A stretch of DNA of 64,000 nucleotides from Bacillus atrophaeus. GTDB taxonomy: Bacteria; Bacillota; Bacilli; Bacillales; Bacillaceae. The notes beneath the pieces are model-generated. The model did no database searches and was not told the origin of the DNA. It was given only the letters and a program-made list of their open reading frames with translations. Position numbers and translations under genes: made by a program. The stretch is taken from NCBI RefSeq assembly GCF_001584335.1, contig NZ_LSBB01000001.1:744001-808000 (forward strand). Direction: 5' to 3'. This document shows, piece by piece, positions 11,263 through 19,786 of the stretch; the stretch's first letter is position 1, and the number at the start of each line of letters is the position of its first letter.

Positions 11263-11688
11263 CTAATTGTTGATTTGTTCTGTTATTTCTTCCATCGTTT
11301 TGTTCTTATCGATTTGCATGGAAAGTGTGATGAGATATCCGTCAGGGTCTTGTAACACAAGCTCGCGTGCGTTCCATGGGCGGTCAATAGGGCCTTCTAT
11401 CATTTTTGCTTCTGCGCTTTTTGCTTTCTCAAAAAACGAATCGACATCTTCTGTCGTCACGTTTAACTTAACTCCTTTTCCATTGATGTCTGTATTCATT
11501 TGTGCAGATTCCAATAAGATGTCTTGATACTTTTTGCCGCGAATATGTGCCATCACTTTTTTCCCGTCATTACCCGTCAATTCAAAAACCGATTCAAAGT
11601 GAAGCACAGCTTTATACCAGCTAAGCGAACGTTCTATATCACTTACTGACAATTTGACAAACAAAGGCATTGGATAAAATTCTGTCAT
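11263..11688 (-). CDS. VOC-superfamily (glyoxalase/bleomycin-resistance fold) protein
   Basis: A 141-residue single-domain VOC protein. It has the beta-alpha-beta-beta-beta start FVKLSVSDIERSLSWYKAVL and the C-terminal segment LQDPDGYLITL with a likely metal-ligand region. The family includes glyoxalases, fosfomycin- and bleomycin-resistance proteins and dioxygenases. Substrate cannot be assigned here. The ATG has AAGGGG upstream. It lies between yvgN, a methylglyoxal reductase, and modB. A shared role with YvgN in aldehyde detoxification is possible but only a guess. Confidence 0.75.
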   Translation of the reverse strand: MTEFYPMPLFVKLSVSDIERSLSWYKAVLHFESVFELTGNDGKKVMAHIRGKKYQDILLESAQMNTDINGKGVKLNVTTEDVDSFFEKAKSAEAKMIEGPIDRPWNARELVLQDPDGYLITLSMQIDKNKTMEEITEQINN

Positions 11689-11755
11689 GATTACACCCCT
11701 TTTTTGAAGTTACATATAAGATAAATGATCACGTAACGGGAGGGTCAAGCAAAAA

Positions 11756-11793
11756 CAGAAAAAGACCGGAGCAATGTTACGGCCCTGGTCTTT
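11756..11793 (-). terminator. Terminator of modAB
   Basis: On the minus strand AAAGACC and GGTCTTT pair around a long loop and are followed by TTTTC-TGTTTTT, immediately after the modB stop. Confidence 0.65.
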
Positions 11794-11801
11794 ATGACAA
11801 T

Positions 11802-12485
11802 TTAAGCTGATTTTTTTAATTGAATCAAAAATAACATAATGAAAGAAATGACGATAATGCAGATGACCCAAGCCCAGGCGAGAGAGTTGCTGCCTGAGTC
11901 CATGGCTACGTAAATCGCAGTCGGCAGAGTTTGGGTGACACCGGGAATGTTTCCGGCAAACATCAGCGTGGCGCCGAATTCACCAAGTGCCCGGGCCAGA
12001 CTGAGAATGCTCCCGGACAGCAGTGATTTAAATGCGAGCGGAACAGAAATGTACATGAAGACCTGCCACCTGCCGGCTCCGTCTATTTTTGCGGCGCCTT
12101 GAATGTCAGGGTCGATGTCAGCAAAGCCGGTCTTCGCTGATTGGTACATAAGCGGAAAGGCGACAATTGCCGAAGCGATGACTGCGGCCCACCATGTGAA
12201 AATAACGGGACGGTCAAACACCCATTCTATCGCTTGTCCTGCTATGCTGTGTTTTCCGAAGATCACAATCAAAATAAAACCGACGACTGTTGGCGGAAGA
12301 ACAAGCGGCAGCATAAAGATTGTTTCGACGACGGTTTTGCCAAAAAAACGCGCCCTTGCCATCCATGCGCCTGCCAGTGTGCCAAGAATGATAACGGCGA
12401 TCCCTGCCGCCGCGGCGACCTGAAACGACAGAAGAACAGGCGTGAAAAACTCGGAAGCCGTGATGTTATTCGGCAGTAAATCCAT
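11802..12485 (-). CDS. modB: Molybdate ABC transporter permease ModB
   Basis: A 227-residue inner-membrane permease with about five helices. It has the ABC-permease EAA loop (GAAKIDGAGRWQVF) and the ModB-typical LARALGEFGATLMFAGN. It pairs with the lipoprotein ModA to import molybdate. No ATPase gene is adjacent, as in B. subtilis, so one encoded elsewhere must power it. The start at ATG 12485 lies inside the end of modA (20-base overlap), suggesting translational coupling. TTG 12494 is a less likely alternative because the only purine-rich segment abuts it. Confidence 0.88.
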   Translation of the reverse strand: MDLLPNNITASEFFTPVLLSFQVAAAAGIAVIILGTLAGAWMARARFFGKTVVETIFMLPLVLPPTVVGFILIVIFGKHSIAGQAIEWVFDRPVIFTWWAAVIASAIVAFPLMYQSAKTGFADIDPDIQGAAKIDGAGRWQVFMYISVPLAFKSLLSGSILSLARALGEFGATLMFAGNIPGVTQTLPTAIYVAMDSGSNSLAWAWVICIIVISFIMLFLIQLKKSA

Positions 12486-13257
12486 ATTTCTCAAACACTT
12501 TCATCGCTTCATCCGTTTGCAGATATTCGTAAAATTCCTTTGCTTCTTTCCGATGCTTTGTATCTTTTACAATGCCCAGCGGATAGACAATCGGGCTGTG
12601 AGTGTCGGCATCTGCTTCATCGGCAATCTCCGCTTTTTTGGAGACGAGCGCATCTGTTTTATAGACAATGCCTGCGTCGACATTTCCGGTCTCCACATAG
12701 GAGAGCACTTGCCGCACATCTTTTCCGTATACGATTTTGTCTTTTACTTTATCCCATAATGACAGCTTTGTCAGTGACTCCTTCGCGTAGGCTCCAGCGG
12801 GAACAGACTCAGGTGTTCCGAGAGCGATTTTTTCTGTGTCTGACTTTGTGAGATCTTCGAAATGCTTCACAGAAGAATCGCCGTTTTTGGGCACAACAAG
12901 AACAATTTCGTTCCCGACTAGGTCCGTGCTGTCCTTTTTGGCGATATCACCGTCGTCTACAAGCTTTTGAAATTTATCCTCAGCCGCCGAGAAGAATAAG
13001 TCGGCTTCTGCGCCTTGGGAAATTTGTTTTTGCAAGGCCCCTGAAGAGCCGTAATTGTCTTGAATGGTAATGTTTGAGTGTGTCTTTTCATAATTGTTTT
13101 GGATTTCCTCTAACGCATCCTGAGCACTGGCAGCCGCTGAAATAGTCAAGGTGACGTCTTTGTCGGCATCCTTTGACGTTTGATTGGATGAACACCCTGC
13201 GGCAAGTAAACAGACGGTCATGGCTGTTGCTGTTAAGATCAAGTTCTTTCTTCTCAT
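12466..13257 (-). CDS. modA: Molybdate-binding lipoprotein ModA
   Basis: A 263-residue periplasmic-binding-type protein of the ModA/WtpA class. It begins with a lipoprotein signal peptide and lipobox LLAAGC. The oxyanion-binding elements ISAAASAQDAL and NYGSSGALQKQI are clear. ATG 13257 was chosen because AAGGAG lies seven bases upstream; a start at 13275 lacks this. It delivers molybdate (possibly tungstate) to ModB. Divergent from yvgK, whose product carries a matching oxyanion-binding fold. Confidence 0.9.
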   Translation of the reverse strand: MRRKNLILTATAMTVCLLAAGCSSNQTSKDADKDVTLTISAAASAQDALEEIQNNYEKTHSNITIQDNYGSSGALQKQISQGAEADLFFSAAEDKFQKLVDDGDIAKKDSTDLVGNEIVLVVPKNGDSSVKHFEDLTKSDTEKIALGTPESVPAGAYAKESLTKLSLWDKVKDKIVYGKDVRQVLSYVETGNVDAGIVYKTDALVSKKAEIADEADADTHSPIVYPLGIVKDTKHRKEAKEFYEYLQTDEAMKVFEKYGFTAE

Positions 13258-13376
13258 AACTGCACTCCTTATCATTATATATATCTAATTATCATTAATT
13301 ATAACGTATTGAGGTCTTCTTATGTGGTTTTTTTCAAACATGTAAAAAGGTATAATAACAGTGGAGTGTGATAACG

Positions 13377-14303
13377 ATGAGCGAAGTCTCTTCCTATACA
13401 ATCGAAGAAGTCGCGGGCCTGCTGAAGGTTTCAAAGCTTACCGTATATGATCTGATAAAAAAAGGCATGATCCCCGCTTATCGGGTCGGAAGGCAAATGC
13501 GGGTTGATGAAGAAGATTTGAAGCTGTATAAATCAAAAATGAGGATGCCGCAACAGGCGCCCCGTCATGAAAAACCAAAAACGTCAGATACACTGCAATC
13601 GGGCGAGAAAGAAACAGTCATTATCAGCGGGCAGGATGTGTCCATGGATTTGCTCAGCAAACATTTGGAGAAGGCTATTAAAGAGACGCCGCTTCGCAAA
13701 TACAGCGGGAGCTTAAACAGCCTCATCGAAATGTATCGGGGACAATGTGATATTGTCAGCTTGCATTTATACGATGCGGAAACCGGGCAATACAATATTC
13801 CTTATGTGAAACGCATTCTGTCAGGCGAACCATTCTGCTTGATCAATGCCGTCATTCGCCAGGCAGGGATATATGTTCAAAAGGGAAATCCGCAAAACAT
13901 TCAAGGCTGGGAAGACCTGAAAAGAACCGATATCCGGATCGTCAACAGAGAAAAGGGCTCAGGCGCAAGAGTGCTGCTTGATGAACAGCTTGGCGTGCTT
14001 GGTATAAAGCCGTCTGGCGTAAAGGGATACAACGATATTGTGACTGATCATTTTTCGGTTGCCTCTCAAGTCTCAAGGGGGCAGGCGGATGCGGGCGTAG
14101 GCGCACAGCATGCCGCCCATATAGGGAACGCCGACTTTATACCGCTTATCGAGGAACAGTACGACATCGTCATCCTGAAAAAAAATCAAAAGCTGCTCGA
14201 CACTGTAACAGACATCCTGAGTTCAAAAGAATATAAATCGCATCTTTCACAACTAAACGGATATGATACGAAAATGAGCGGCAGAATAGTATATGAAACC
14301 TAA
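13377..14303 (+). CDS. yvgK: HTH-PBP fusion regulator YvgK, probable molybdate-responsive control of modAB
   Basis: A 308-residue protein with two parts. Residues 1-55 are an excisionase/MerR-like helix-turn-helix (YTIEEVAGLLKVSKLTVYDL). Residues 75-300 resemble a type-2 periplasmic-binding protein (KGSGARVLLDEQLG), as in one-component molybdate or tungstate sensors. It is divergent from modAB across a 119-bp AT-rich gap with repeated ATGATAATTA-type sequence, the likely operator region. ATG 13377 is preceded by GGAG at 13363-13366. The regulatory role is inferred from domain order and position. Confidence 0.82.
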   Translation: MSEVSSYTIEEVAGLLKVSKLTVYDLIKKGMIPAYRVGRQMRVDEEDLKLYKSKMRMPQQAPRHEKPKTSDTLQSGEKETVIISGQDVSMDLLSKHLEKAIKETPLRKYSGSLNSLIEMYRGQCDIVSLHLYDAETGQYNIPYVKRILSGEPFCLINAVIRQAGIYVQKGNPQNIQGWEDLKRTDIRIVNREKGSGARVLLDEQLGVLGIKPSGVKGYNDIVTDHFSVASQVSRGQADAGVGAQHAAHIGNADFIPLIEEQYDIVILKKNQKLLDTVTDILSSKEYKSHLSQLNGYDTKMSGRIVYET

Positions 14304-14335
14304 AAAATCCCCCTTTATCAAAAGAGGGATTTTTC
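14303..14335. terminator. Bidirectional terminator between yvgK and yvgJ
   Basis: AAAAATCCCCCTTT and AAAGAGGGATTTTT form a hairpin with T runs on both strands between two convergent stops. Confidence 0.8.
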
Positions 14336-16192
14336 TTATTGCTCATAAAACCGCAGCAGGTCGCCGTTTAAAATTTTATCTGAAAGCGACAGCTCTTGAT
14401 TTGCTTTTTCGCCAAAGGGCTTACATTCGTTTTGGTCTTCAGCAGGTTCTCCGGTTTTCTGGCGATAGCACGTGTTTTTTGTATAAATATAATCATTTGT
14501 GATAAAGCTGCCGTTTCTCAACACGGCGAATGGAGTTCTGTCATTTGAGAATAGATCGTTTCCGAACTGAATGTCTCCTTTGGTTTCAATGCCAAGGAGG
14601 TGCAGAAGCGTCGGTCTGACATCAATCTGTCCCCCTACATCAGAGACGGTTTCAGGCTGTTGATCCGTCACGCCGGGAATGTGAATAATGAAAGGAACAC
14701 GCTGCAGCTGGACCGTGTCGTACGGTGTGATCTCATCTTTCCCTAAAAACTCGCCAAGCGCCTTGTTATGTGCTTCAGAAATTCCGTAGTGGTCACCCAT
14801 AAACACGATCATTGAATTTTCATACTGACCTTCTTTTTTCAGCTTGCTGATAAAATGCTTTAACGCCTCATCCTCATAACGGACTGTCGTCACATAACGG
14901 TTTAACAAGTCGCTGCTTGAATCATACTCGTCAATCAGTTTGTCCTTGTCATCAATTTCAAACGGAAAATGATTGGTCAATGTAATGAAATTGCTGTAAT
15001 AGGGCTGCGGCAGGTTTTTTAATTTACTTGCGGATTGCTCTAAAAATTCCTTGTCCTTCAATCCCCAATTGGTTGATGTTTCAGGTGCGACTGTAAATTC
15101 ATCCACATCAAAAAAACGGTCAATTCCAAATGATTTGTACATCACATCTCTGTTCCAAAATCTCTTATGGTTAGCGTGAAAGACGGAAGTATAATAATGG
15201 TGCTGTTTTAATGATTTGTACATGGTTTGGAACGTATTATCGCTTTTCGTGAAAAAAACAGCTCCGCTTAAAGAAGGGTACAATGAGTTGCCGACAATAA
15301 ATTCTGAATCGGACGTCTTGCCCTGCTCGGTTTGCTGGTAAAAATGATCAAAGTTGTAACTTTTCTTGACCAGGTTATTGAGGAAAGGGGTAATCTCTTT
15401 TCCATTTACTTTTTCATGTAAAACAAAGCTTTGTGTTGATTCGAGTGTCACAAAAATGACATTGCGGCCTTTCGCCAGCCCGAATTTGTTTTTGTCAGGT
15501 TTGCTGTAATCTGCTTTCGTGTAATTTTCAATCGTTGACAGGCTGTCTTCATCAGCAAATGCTTTCGCGCTGACATTTACCGTCTGTGATATCGTGTCAT
15601 ACACATGAAATTGAAACAGCCCGATGCTTTTCACAAGCACTTCCCTGTCAAAGGAATGCGTCAATAGCTTCGGCTGTTCGGCTTCAGCAATAGCCAGATT
15701 GAACAGAATCATTCCGGCCGAAACCGCGTAATACTTTTTGATCGTCCCGGAGGCGGTTTTTTCGGCTGGTCCTTTATGGGTTCTTGCAAGCCACGCCAGC
15801 ACCGCCAAATCCAAGAGCAGGGCGATAAACAATGGATTGAACAGCTCTTTCACACTGCTGCCCATATCTCCCATATTGCTGGCTTGGAAAAGAACCGGTA
15901 TGGTGATGAAATCAATATAAAACCCATAAAAGATGGTATTTGATATTAAAATAATTGTTAGGACCAAATTGGCAATGAGCAAAAAGAGCCGCTGTTTGTT
16001 CCCTTTCAGCAACAAGCCGATCCCAAACAATGGGAGTATAAAGCTGAGCGGGTTCATCAGCAAAATGATCTCCTGCAAAAAGGAGTCAATCTGCAAATCA
16101 AAGCCAAGCTTATAAATCAAATAGGTTTTTATCCACATAAACAAGACGGATAAACATAAAAACCACTGATTTTTAAAAAAGGTTCCTTTCAT
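14336..16192 (-). CDS. yvgJ: Lipoteichoic acid primase YvgJ (LtaS family)
   Basis: A 618-residue polytopic enzyme with five N-terminal transmembrane helices (residues 1-185) and an extracellular sulfatase-like domain (about 245-600). Active-site features of LtaS are visible: LESTQS for metal binding and the catalytic threonine in QGKTSDSEFI, plus GDHYGIS and the HANHKRFW loop. In B. subtilis, YvgJ transfers the first glycerol-phosphate to the glycolipid anchor, priming LtaS-type polymerases. GGTTCC rather than a strong ribosome binding site precedes the ATG, with AAAGG just upstream. Monocistronic. Confidence 0.92.
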   Translation of the reverse strand: MKGTFFKNQWFLCLSVLFMWIKTYLIYKLGFDLQIDSFLQEIILLMNPLSFILPLFGIGLLLKGNKQRLFLLIANLVLTIILISNTIFYGFYIDFITIPVLFQASNMGDMGSSVKELFNPLFIALLLDLAVLAWLARTHKGPAEKTASGTIKKYYAVSAGMILFNLAIAEAEQPKLLTHSFDREVLVKSIGLFQFHVYDTISQTVNVSAKAFADEDSLSTIENYTKADYSKPDKNKFGLAKGRNVIFVTLESTQSFVLHEKVNGKEITPFLNNLVKKSYNFDHFYQQTEQGKTSDSEFIVGNSLYPSLSGAVFFTKSDNTFQTMYKSLKQHHYYTSVFHANHKRFWNRDVMYKSFGIDRFFDVDEFTVAPETSTNWGLKDKEFLEQSASKLKNLPQPYYSNFITLTNHFPFEIDDKDKLIDEYDSSSDLLNRYVTTVRYEDEALKHFISKLKKEGQYENSMIVFMGDHYGISEAHNKALGEFLGKDEITPYDTVQLQRVPFIIHIPGVTDQQPETVSDVGGQIDVRPTLLHLLGIETKGDIQFGNDLFSNDRTPFAVLRNGSFITNDYIYTKNTCYRQKTGEPAEDQNECKPFGEKANQELSLSDKILNGDLLRFYEQ

Positions 16193-16238
16193 ATGTATGG
16201 CTCCTCACGTTCAAGCATTGGCACGAAAATAAGTGTCC

Positions 16239-16766
16239 TTATGTAAAGCTACTAAAAAAAGTTGCGCCGGGCAATGAAAAAGCGGCTCCCATGTGCCCGT
16301 GGAACAGCTCATAGAAGTAATAGCACGAAATAATCGTCAAGCCCGCTAATACAAGCTGCTCTGAAAAGCTGCCTGTTCTCATATAAAAGGGAAGCCGAAT
16401 GCGGATGGTTGACGGAAACAACAGCTTAATGCCGTTAACCGTCCACGCATCAAGCAGCAGGTGGCTCGCCATTCCGACCATTAACCCGGCCTGAATACTT
16501 TGGTTCGGAATATATGTAGTGATGATAAAAAACATAATCAGCATAAACAGCAGGCTGTGTGTAAACGTGCGGTGCCCGAATACTGAGCTGATGATCTTTG
16601 ATAATAAAGGAAATTTTCTCCCGATTTTGCTTCTTGTATGGCATATGTCCGGCACCAATGCCCCAAATGCTCCGGAGGCTGCCATAAGAACAGGATCATA
16701 ACCGTAATAATAAGCAATAGCCGTACAAGAAGCGATGCCTCCCATGATGTGTGTTTTCCCTGTCAT
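16239..16766 (-). CDS. yvsG: YdjM-family membrane-bound metal-dependent hydrolase homologue YvsG
   Basis: A 175-residue membrane protein of the YdjM/DUF457 family. It has the characteristic MTGKTHIMGG start, PDICHT, HRTFTHSL and SHLLLDAWTVNGIKLLFP. The conserved His and Asp residues are proposed metal ligands. Three to four hydrophobic segments are seen. The ATG at 16766 follows AAGGAG, and upstream in-frame codons lack one. Cellular role unknown. Confidence 0.85.
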   Translation of the reverse strand: MTGKTHIMGGIASCTAIAYYYGYDPVLMAASGAFGALVPDICHTRSKIGRKFPLLSKIISSVFGHRTFTHSLLFMLIMFFIITTYIPNQSIQAGLMVGMASHLLLDAWTVNGIKLLFPSTIRIRLPFYMRTGSFSEQLVLAGLTIISCYYFYELFHGHMGAAFSLPGATFFSSFT

Positions 16767-16872
16767 TTCTCGCTTCTCCTTTTTATCTTTTGCCAAAAAT
16801 CTCTGAATTACAAATATATCAAGAGAATGCCTGTTTGAGCAACAGAACTTTGTCACGATAAAAGCATATCAT

Positions 16873-16902
16873 TTGCTTCAATGGAAAAAATCACCCTATA
16901 AT
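16873..16902 (+). promoter_or_regulatory. Sigma-A type promoter of the MarR gene
   Basis: TTGCTT and TATAAT are separated by 18 bases, 42 bases before the MarR start codon. Confidence 0.5.
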
Positions 16903-16943
16903 TGCTTTATGGTAAAGATACGACACAACAAAGGTGCTAAGAC

Positions 16944-17375
16944 ATGGATAAAGGTAAACAAGGCATTATGAAAGACATCATTCATACACAATTTGAAGTG
17001 AATCGGGCAGTAAGAAAAAAACTGTTTCAGACAGAGCGGACGATTACGCCCACTCAAATGTATATGTTAAGTCTGCTCGATAAAGGGGAAGCATCGACCG
17101 TTTCTGAACTGCGAAAGCGGCTTGATTTAACTTCAGGAGCGGCAACGATAGCGATAAACCGTTTAATCGAAGGGCAATATATCAAACGGGAACGGGATCA
17201 AGGGGACCGCCGTGTTGTCCGTTTATCTATGACTGATAAAGGGATGGAGATTTATCAAAAATTAAATGACCAATTTCAAGTGACATACAGTCAATTGTTT
17301 AAGGACTTTTCAGCTGAAGAATTGGAACAGTTCCTTGTTTTTTTCAACAGAATGAAGGAACAGACGATGCTGTAA
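16944..17375 (+). CDS. MarR-family transcriptional regulator
   Basis: A 143-residue winged-helix protein with the MarR layout. The recognition helix lies in TSGAATIAINRLIEGQYIKR, followed by the wing with the signature DRRVVRLSMTDKG, and terminal dimerisation helices flank the core. It probably acts as a dimeric repressor of a nearby promoter. No clear target is visible, apart from the 46-residue ORF 79 bases downstream. AAAGGTG precedes the ATG. I do not recognise a specific named orthologue. Confidence 0.8.
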   Translation: MDKGKQGIMKDIIHTQFEVNRAVRKKLFQTERTITPTQMYMLSLLDKGEASTVSELRKRLDLTSGAATIAINRLIEGQYIKRERDQGDRRVVRLSMTDKGMEIYQKLNDQFQVTYSQLFKDFSAEELEQFLVFFNRMKEQTML

Positions 17376-17453
17376 ATGCAAGACAATTTGTATATTATTT
17401 AAGAAAAAAGCCACATTAAAAGTGTACCCATTTTTCTTAAAGAGGTGATACTT

Positions 17454-17594
17454 TTGGCTTTCTTTAATAAAGATAAAGGCAAACGTGACGACAAAGAAAA
17501 AAACGTCATCCAAGGCGCGCTTGACGATGCCGGTTCTGCCCTTAAAGATGATCCGCTTCAAGAAGCGGTACAAAAAAAGAAAAACAACCGATAA
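17454..17594 (+). CDS. Small hydrophilic protein, 46 residues
   Basis: TTG start with GAGGTGAT seven bases upstream, close to the consensus ribosome binding site. It encodes a very charged 46-residue protein beginning MAFFNKDKGKRDDKEKN and ending in a Lys/Asn-rich tail, with no hydrophobic segment. A GC-rich terminator follows directly, so it behaves like a real small gene. I do not recognise its family. It may be read through from the MarR gene upstream. Confidence 0.6.
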   Translation: MAFFNKDKGKRDDKEKNVIQGALDDAGSALKDDPLQEAVQKKKNNR

Positions 17595-17600
17595 TCAAAA

Positions 17601-17631
17601 AGCGGATAGGGCTTGGCTCTATCCGTTTTTT
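17601..17631 (+). terminator. Terminator after the 46-residue gene
   Basis: CGGATAGGGC and GCTCTATCCG pair (one G-T wobble), followed by six T. Confidence 0.85.
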
Positions 17632-17711
17632 CCATCTGTTCCCTTTGACAGATCTTCCTTTCTCTGATAACCTTCTTGAGTAAATGAATATATAAATCCT
17701 CACTCTTTCTC

Positions 17712-17880
17712 AGTGAGGTAGAGGTTGCGCGGATGATAAGTCACACATGCCAGGCTGACAGGGAGCTGTTAAACATGTGTAAAAGGCATCAGCGCCGAAG
17801 TGTGAAGAAAGCCGATCCTTCTTCATGCTGGGACTGTATCTGAATAAGTGCAGGACTGCCGCGTGCTTTTTCGCGGAGGG
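17712..17880 (+). ncRNA. Lysine riboswitch (L box) aptamer
   Basis: The region contains the L-box landmarks in order: GAGGTAGAGGTTGCGC, GATGATAAGTCA, GACAGGGAGCTGTTAA, GCCGAAGTG, GAAAGCCG and GCTGGGACTGT. In this class lysine binding promotes termination. It precedes yvsH, as in B. subtilis, where the L box is known. Exact ends are approximate. Confidence 0.85.
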
Positions 17881-17911
17881 CTATCCGGAGATCAAGGGTG
17901 TGTGTTTCTTT

Positions 17912-17940
17912 AAGCATGGACTTTTGTTCAGGCTTTTTTT
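17912..17940 (+). terminator. Lysine-riboswitch expression-platform terminator
   Basis: AAGCATGGAC pairs with GTTCAGGCTT (one mismatch, one wobble) and is followed by seven T. It lies 60 bases before the yvsH start. Confidence 0.75.
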
Positions 17941-17998
17941 GTATTTTAAAATGATCTCGGGTTCTGTCCGTATTTACAAGAATGTTGGAGGTACTGGA

Positions 17999-19402
17999 AT
18001 GGAACAGACAAAAAAATGGGGTTTTTGGTTATTAACGGCGTTTGTCGTTGGAAATATGGTCGGATCAGGCATCTTTTCTTTGCCAAGCACGCTCGCGGAA
18101 ATTGCGAGTCCGCTCGGTGCGATATCAGCGTGGCTGTTAACGGGAGCCGGCGTTCTTATGATCGCTCTCGTCTTCGGCCACTTATCGATTCGCAAGCCTG
18201 AGCTGAAAGCAGGACCGCAAAGCTATGCGAGAGCGCTGTTTCAGGACCGAAAGAAAGGCAATGCCGCCGGATTCACAATGGTGTGGGGTTACTGGGTGGC
18301 AAGCTGGATCAGCAATGTGGCGATCATTACGAGCCTTGCCGGTTATTTAACATCGTTTTTCCCGATATTAGTGGATAAACGCGTGCTGTTTGCGCTGGGC
18401 AGCCAGGAGGTTACCCTCGGGCAGATTTTGACGTTTGGCGTGTGCACGGTACTTCTTTGGGGAACACATGCGATTCTTGTATCAAGCATAAACGGAGCAA
18501 GCAAACTGAATTTTATCACGACGTTTTCAAAAGTTTTAGGATTTGTCTTTTTTATTGTTGCAGGATTATTCGTGTTTCAAACGGCGTTGTTTGGTCACTT
18601 TTATTTTCCGATTCAAGGCGAGAACGGCACAAGCATCGGGCTTGGCGGCCAGGTTCATAACGCGGCCATATCTACTTTATGGGCCTTTGTCGGCATTGAA
18701 TCTGCCGTCATTCTGTCAGGCCGCGCATCCTCGCAGCGGGATGTAAAGCGGGCGACAATTACCGGATTGCTTATTGCACTGGGCATTTATATTATTGTGA
18801 CGATGATTACGATGGGTGTGCTTCCGCATGAGAAGCTCGTCGGGTCAGAAAAACCGTTTGTCGATGTGCTTTACGCGATCGTCGGAAACGCGGGAAGCGT
18901 CATTATGGCGCTGCTTGCGATACTTTGCTTGTTCGGTACGATGCTCGGTTGGATTTTGCTCGGCTCAGAGGTGCCGTACCAAGCGGCAAAAGCAGGAGAC
19001 TTCCCGGCGTTTTTTGCTAAAACAAATAAAAAGGGAAGCCCGGTAAATGCTTTGATTATCACAAATGTCATGTCACAGGTCTTTATTTTTTCCGTCATAT
19101 CACGGACGATCAGCGACGCATTTACCTTTTTAACAACGGCGGCCACTTTGGCGTACTTAATTCCGTACCTCGTTTCGGCGATCTACAGCTTTAAGCTCGT
19201 ATGGAAAGGCGAAACGTATAATGAGCTGAAGGGCTCCAGAGTGAGAGACGGAGTTATTGCGCTTCTTGCTTGCGTGTATTCCCTGTTTGTTATTGTGACC
19301 GGAACAGCGGATTTAACCACATTTATTCTCGGAATCGGACTATTCTTTGTCGGTCTCGTGATTTATCCGTTTGTTTCTAAGAAATTCAAGAAGGAAAAAT
19401 AA
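17999..19402 (+). CDS. yvsH: APC-family basic amino acid transporter YvsH (probable lysine uptake/exchange)
   Basis: A 467-residue, 12-helix transporter of the arginine/ornithine antiporter (ArcD-like APC) subgroup. It starts with the family motif FVVGNMVGSGIFSLPSTLA in helix 1 and has FVGIESAVILSGRA in helix 6. The upstream L box makes lysine the likely substrate. ATG 17999 was chosen since GTTGGAGG precedes it at the right distance. The longer frame back to 17825 only runs through the riboswitch. Ends in a bidirectional terminator. Confidence 0.88.
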   Translation: MEQTKKWGFWLLTAFVVGNMVGSGIFSLPSTLAEIASPLGAISAWLLTGAGVLMIALVFGHLSIRKPELKAGPQSYARALFQDRKKGNAAGFTMVWGYWVASWISNVAIITSLAGYLTSFFPILVDKRVLFALGSQEVTLGQILTFGVCTVLLWGTHAILVSSINGASKLNFITTFSKVLGFVFFIVAGLFVFQTALFGHFYFPIQGENGTSIGLGGQVHNAAISTLWAFVGIESAVILSGRASSQRDVKRATITGLLIALGIYIIVTMITMGVLPHEKLVGSEKPFVDVLYAIVGNAGSVIMALLAILCLFGTMLGWILLGSEVPYQAAKAGDFPAFFAKTNKKGSPVNALIITNVMSQVFIFSVISRTISDAFTFLTTAATLAYLIPYLVSAIYSFKLVWKGETYNELKGSRVRDGVIALLACVYSLFVIVTGTADLTTFILGIGLFFVGLVIYPFVSKKFKKEK

Positions 19403-19409
19403 GTATAAT

Positions 19410-19444
19410 AAAAGACGCCTGACATTCGTGTCAGGCGTCTTTTT
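19410..19444. terminator. Bidirectional terminator after yvsH
   Basis: AAAGACGCCTGACA and TGTCAGGCGTCTTTTT form a perfect 14-bp stem with a TTCG tetraloop. T runs occur on both strands. Confidence 0.9.
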
Positions 19445-19449
19445 GATGA

Positions 19450-19731
19450 TTAAAAAATGACCTCTCTTGTTAATAATCCTATCAAAAGGGAAGCCGCCAT
19501 AATGGCCGCTAACGTAATAAAAATCTTATTCACGAAACGAATCGGCCTGCAACGCTTATTTAACCGATTCATCAGGCTGAACATAAGCACCATGATAAAA
19601 GCAGCCAGTATAATTGCTTTTATTTGAACGTTAGTAAACGGTCCCCTCAAATATGGACCGCCGAAATAACTGACAGCAATGAGTGTGCTGATGAACATAA
19701 ATTGGGATATAAAAGAGGTTATGTAATTCAA
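19450..19731 (-). CDS. Small hypothetical membrane protein, 93 residues
   Basis: A 93-residue hydrophobic protein with three probable membrane helices (about 5-25, 33-55 and 68-88) and a basic loop RLNKRCRPIR between the second and third. The TTG start has GGAG about ten bases upstream. It sits between the convergent yvsH terminator and the fhuD terminator, so it is its own unit. No family recognised. It may be a B. subtilis-group orphan. Confidence 0.55.
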   Translation of the reverse strand: MNYITSFISQFMFISTLIAVSYFGGPYLRGPFTNVQIKAIILAAFIMVLMFSLMNRLNKRCRPIRFVNKIFITLAAIMAASLLIGLLTREVIF

Positions 19732-19752
19732 AAATGTTTCGCTCCATTCAAT

Positions 19753-19780
19753 AGAAAAGGGCCGCGGTTCACGCGGCCCT
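19753..19780 (-). terminator. Terminator of fhuD
   Basis: On the minus strand a perfect 8-bp stem GGGCCGCG/CGCGGCCC is followed by TTTTCT. Confidence 0.8.
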
Positions 19781-19786
19781 GCTGTG

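Noticed and set aside
17825-17998. N-terminal extension of YvsH
   Set aside because: This stretch is the 3' part of the lysine riboswitch and its terminator. The ribosome binding site supports ATG 17999.
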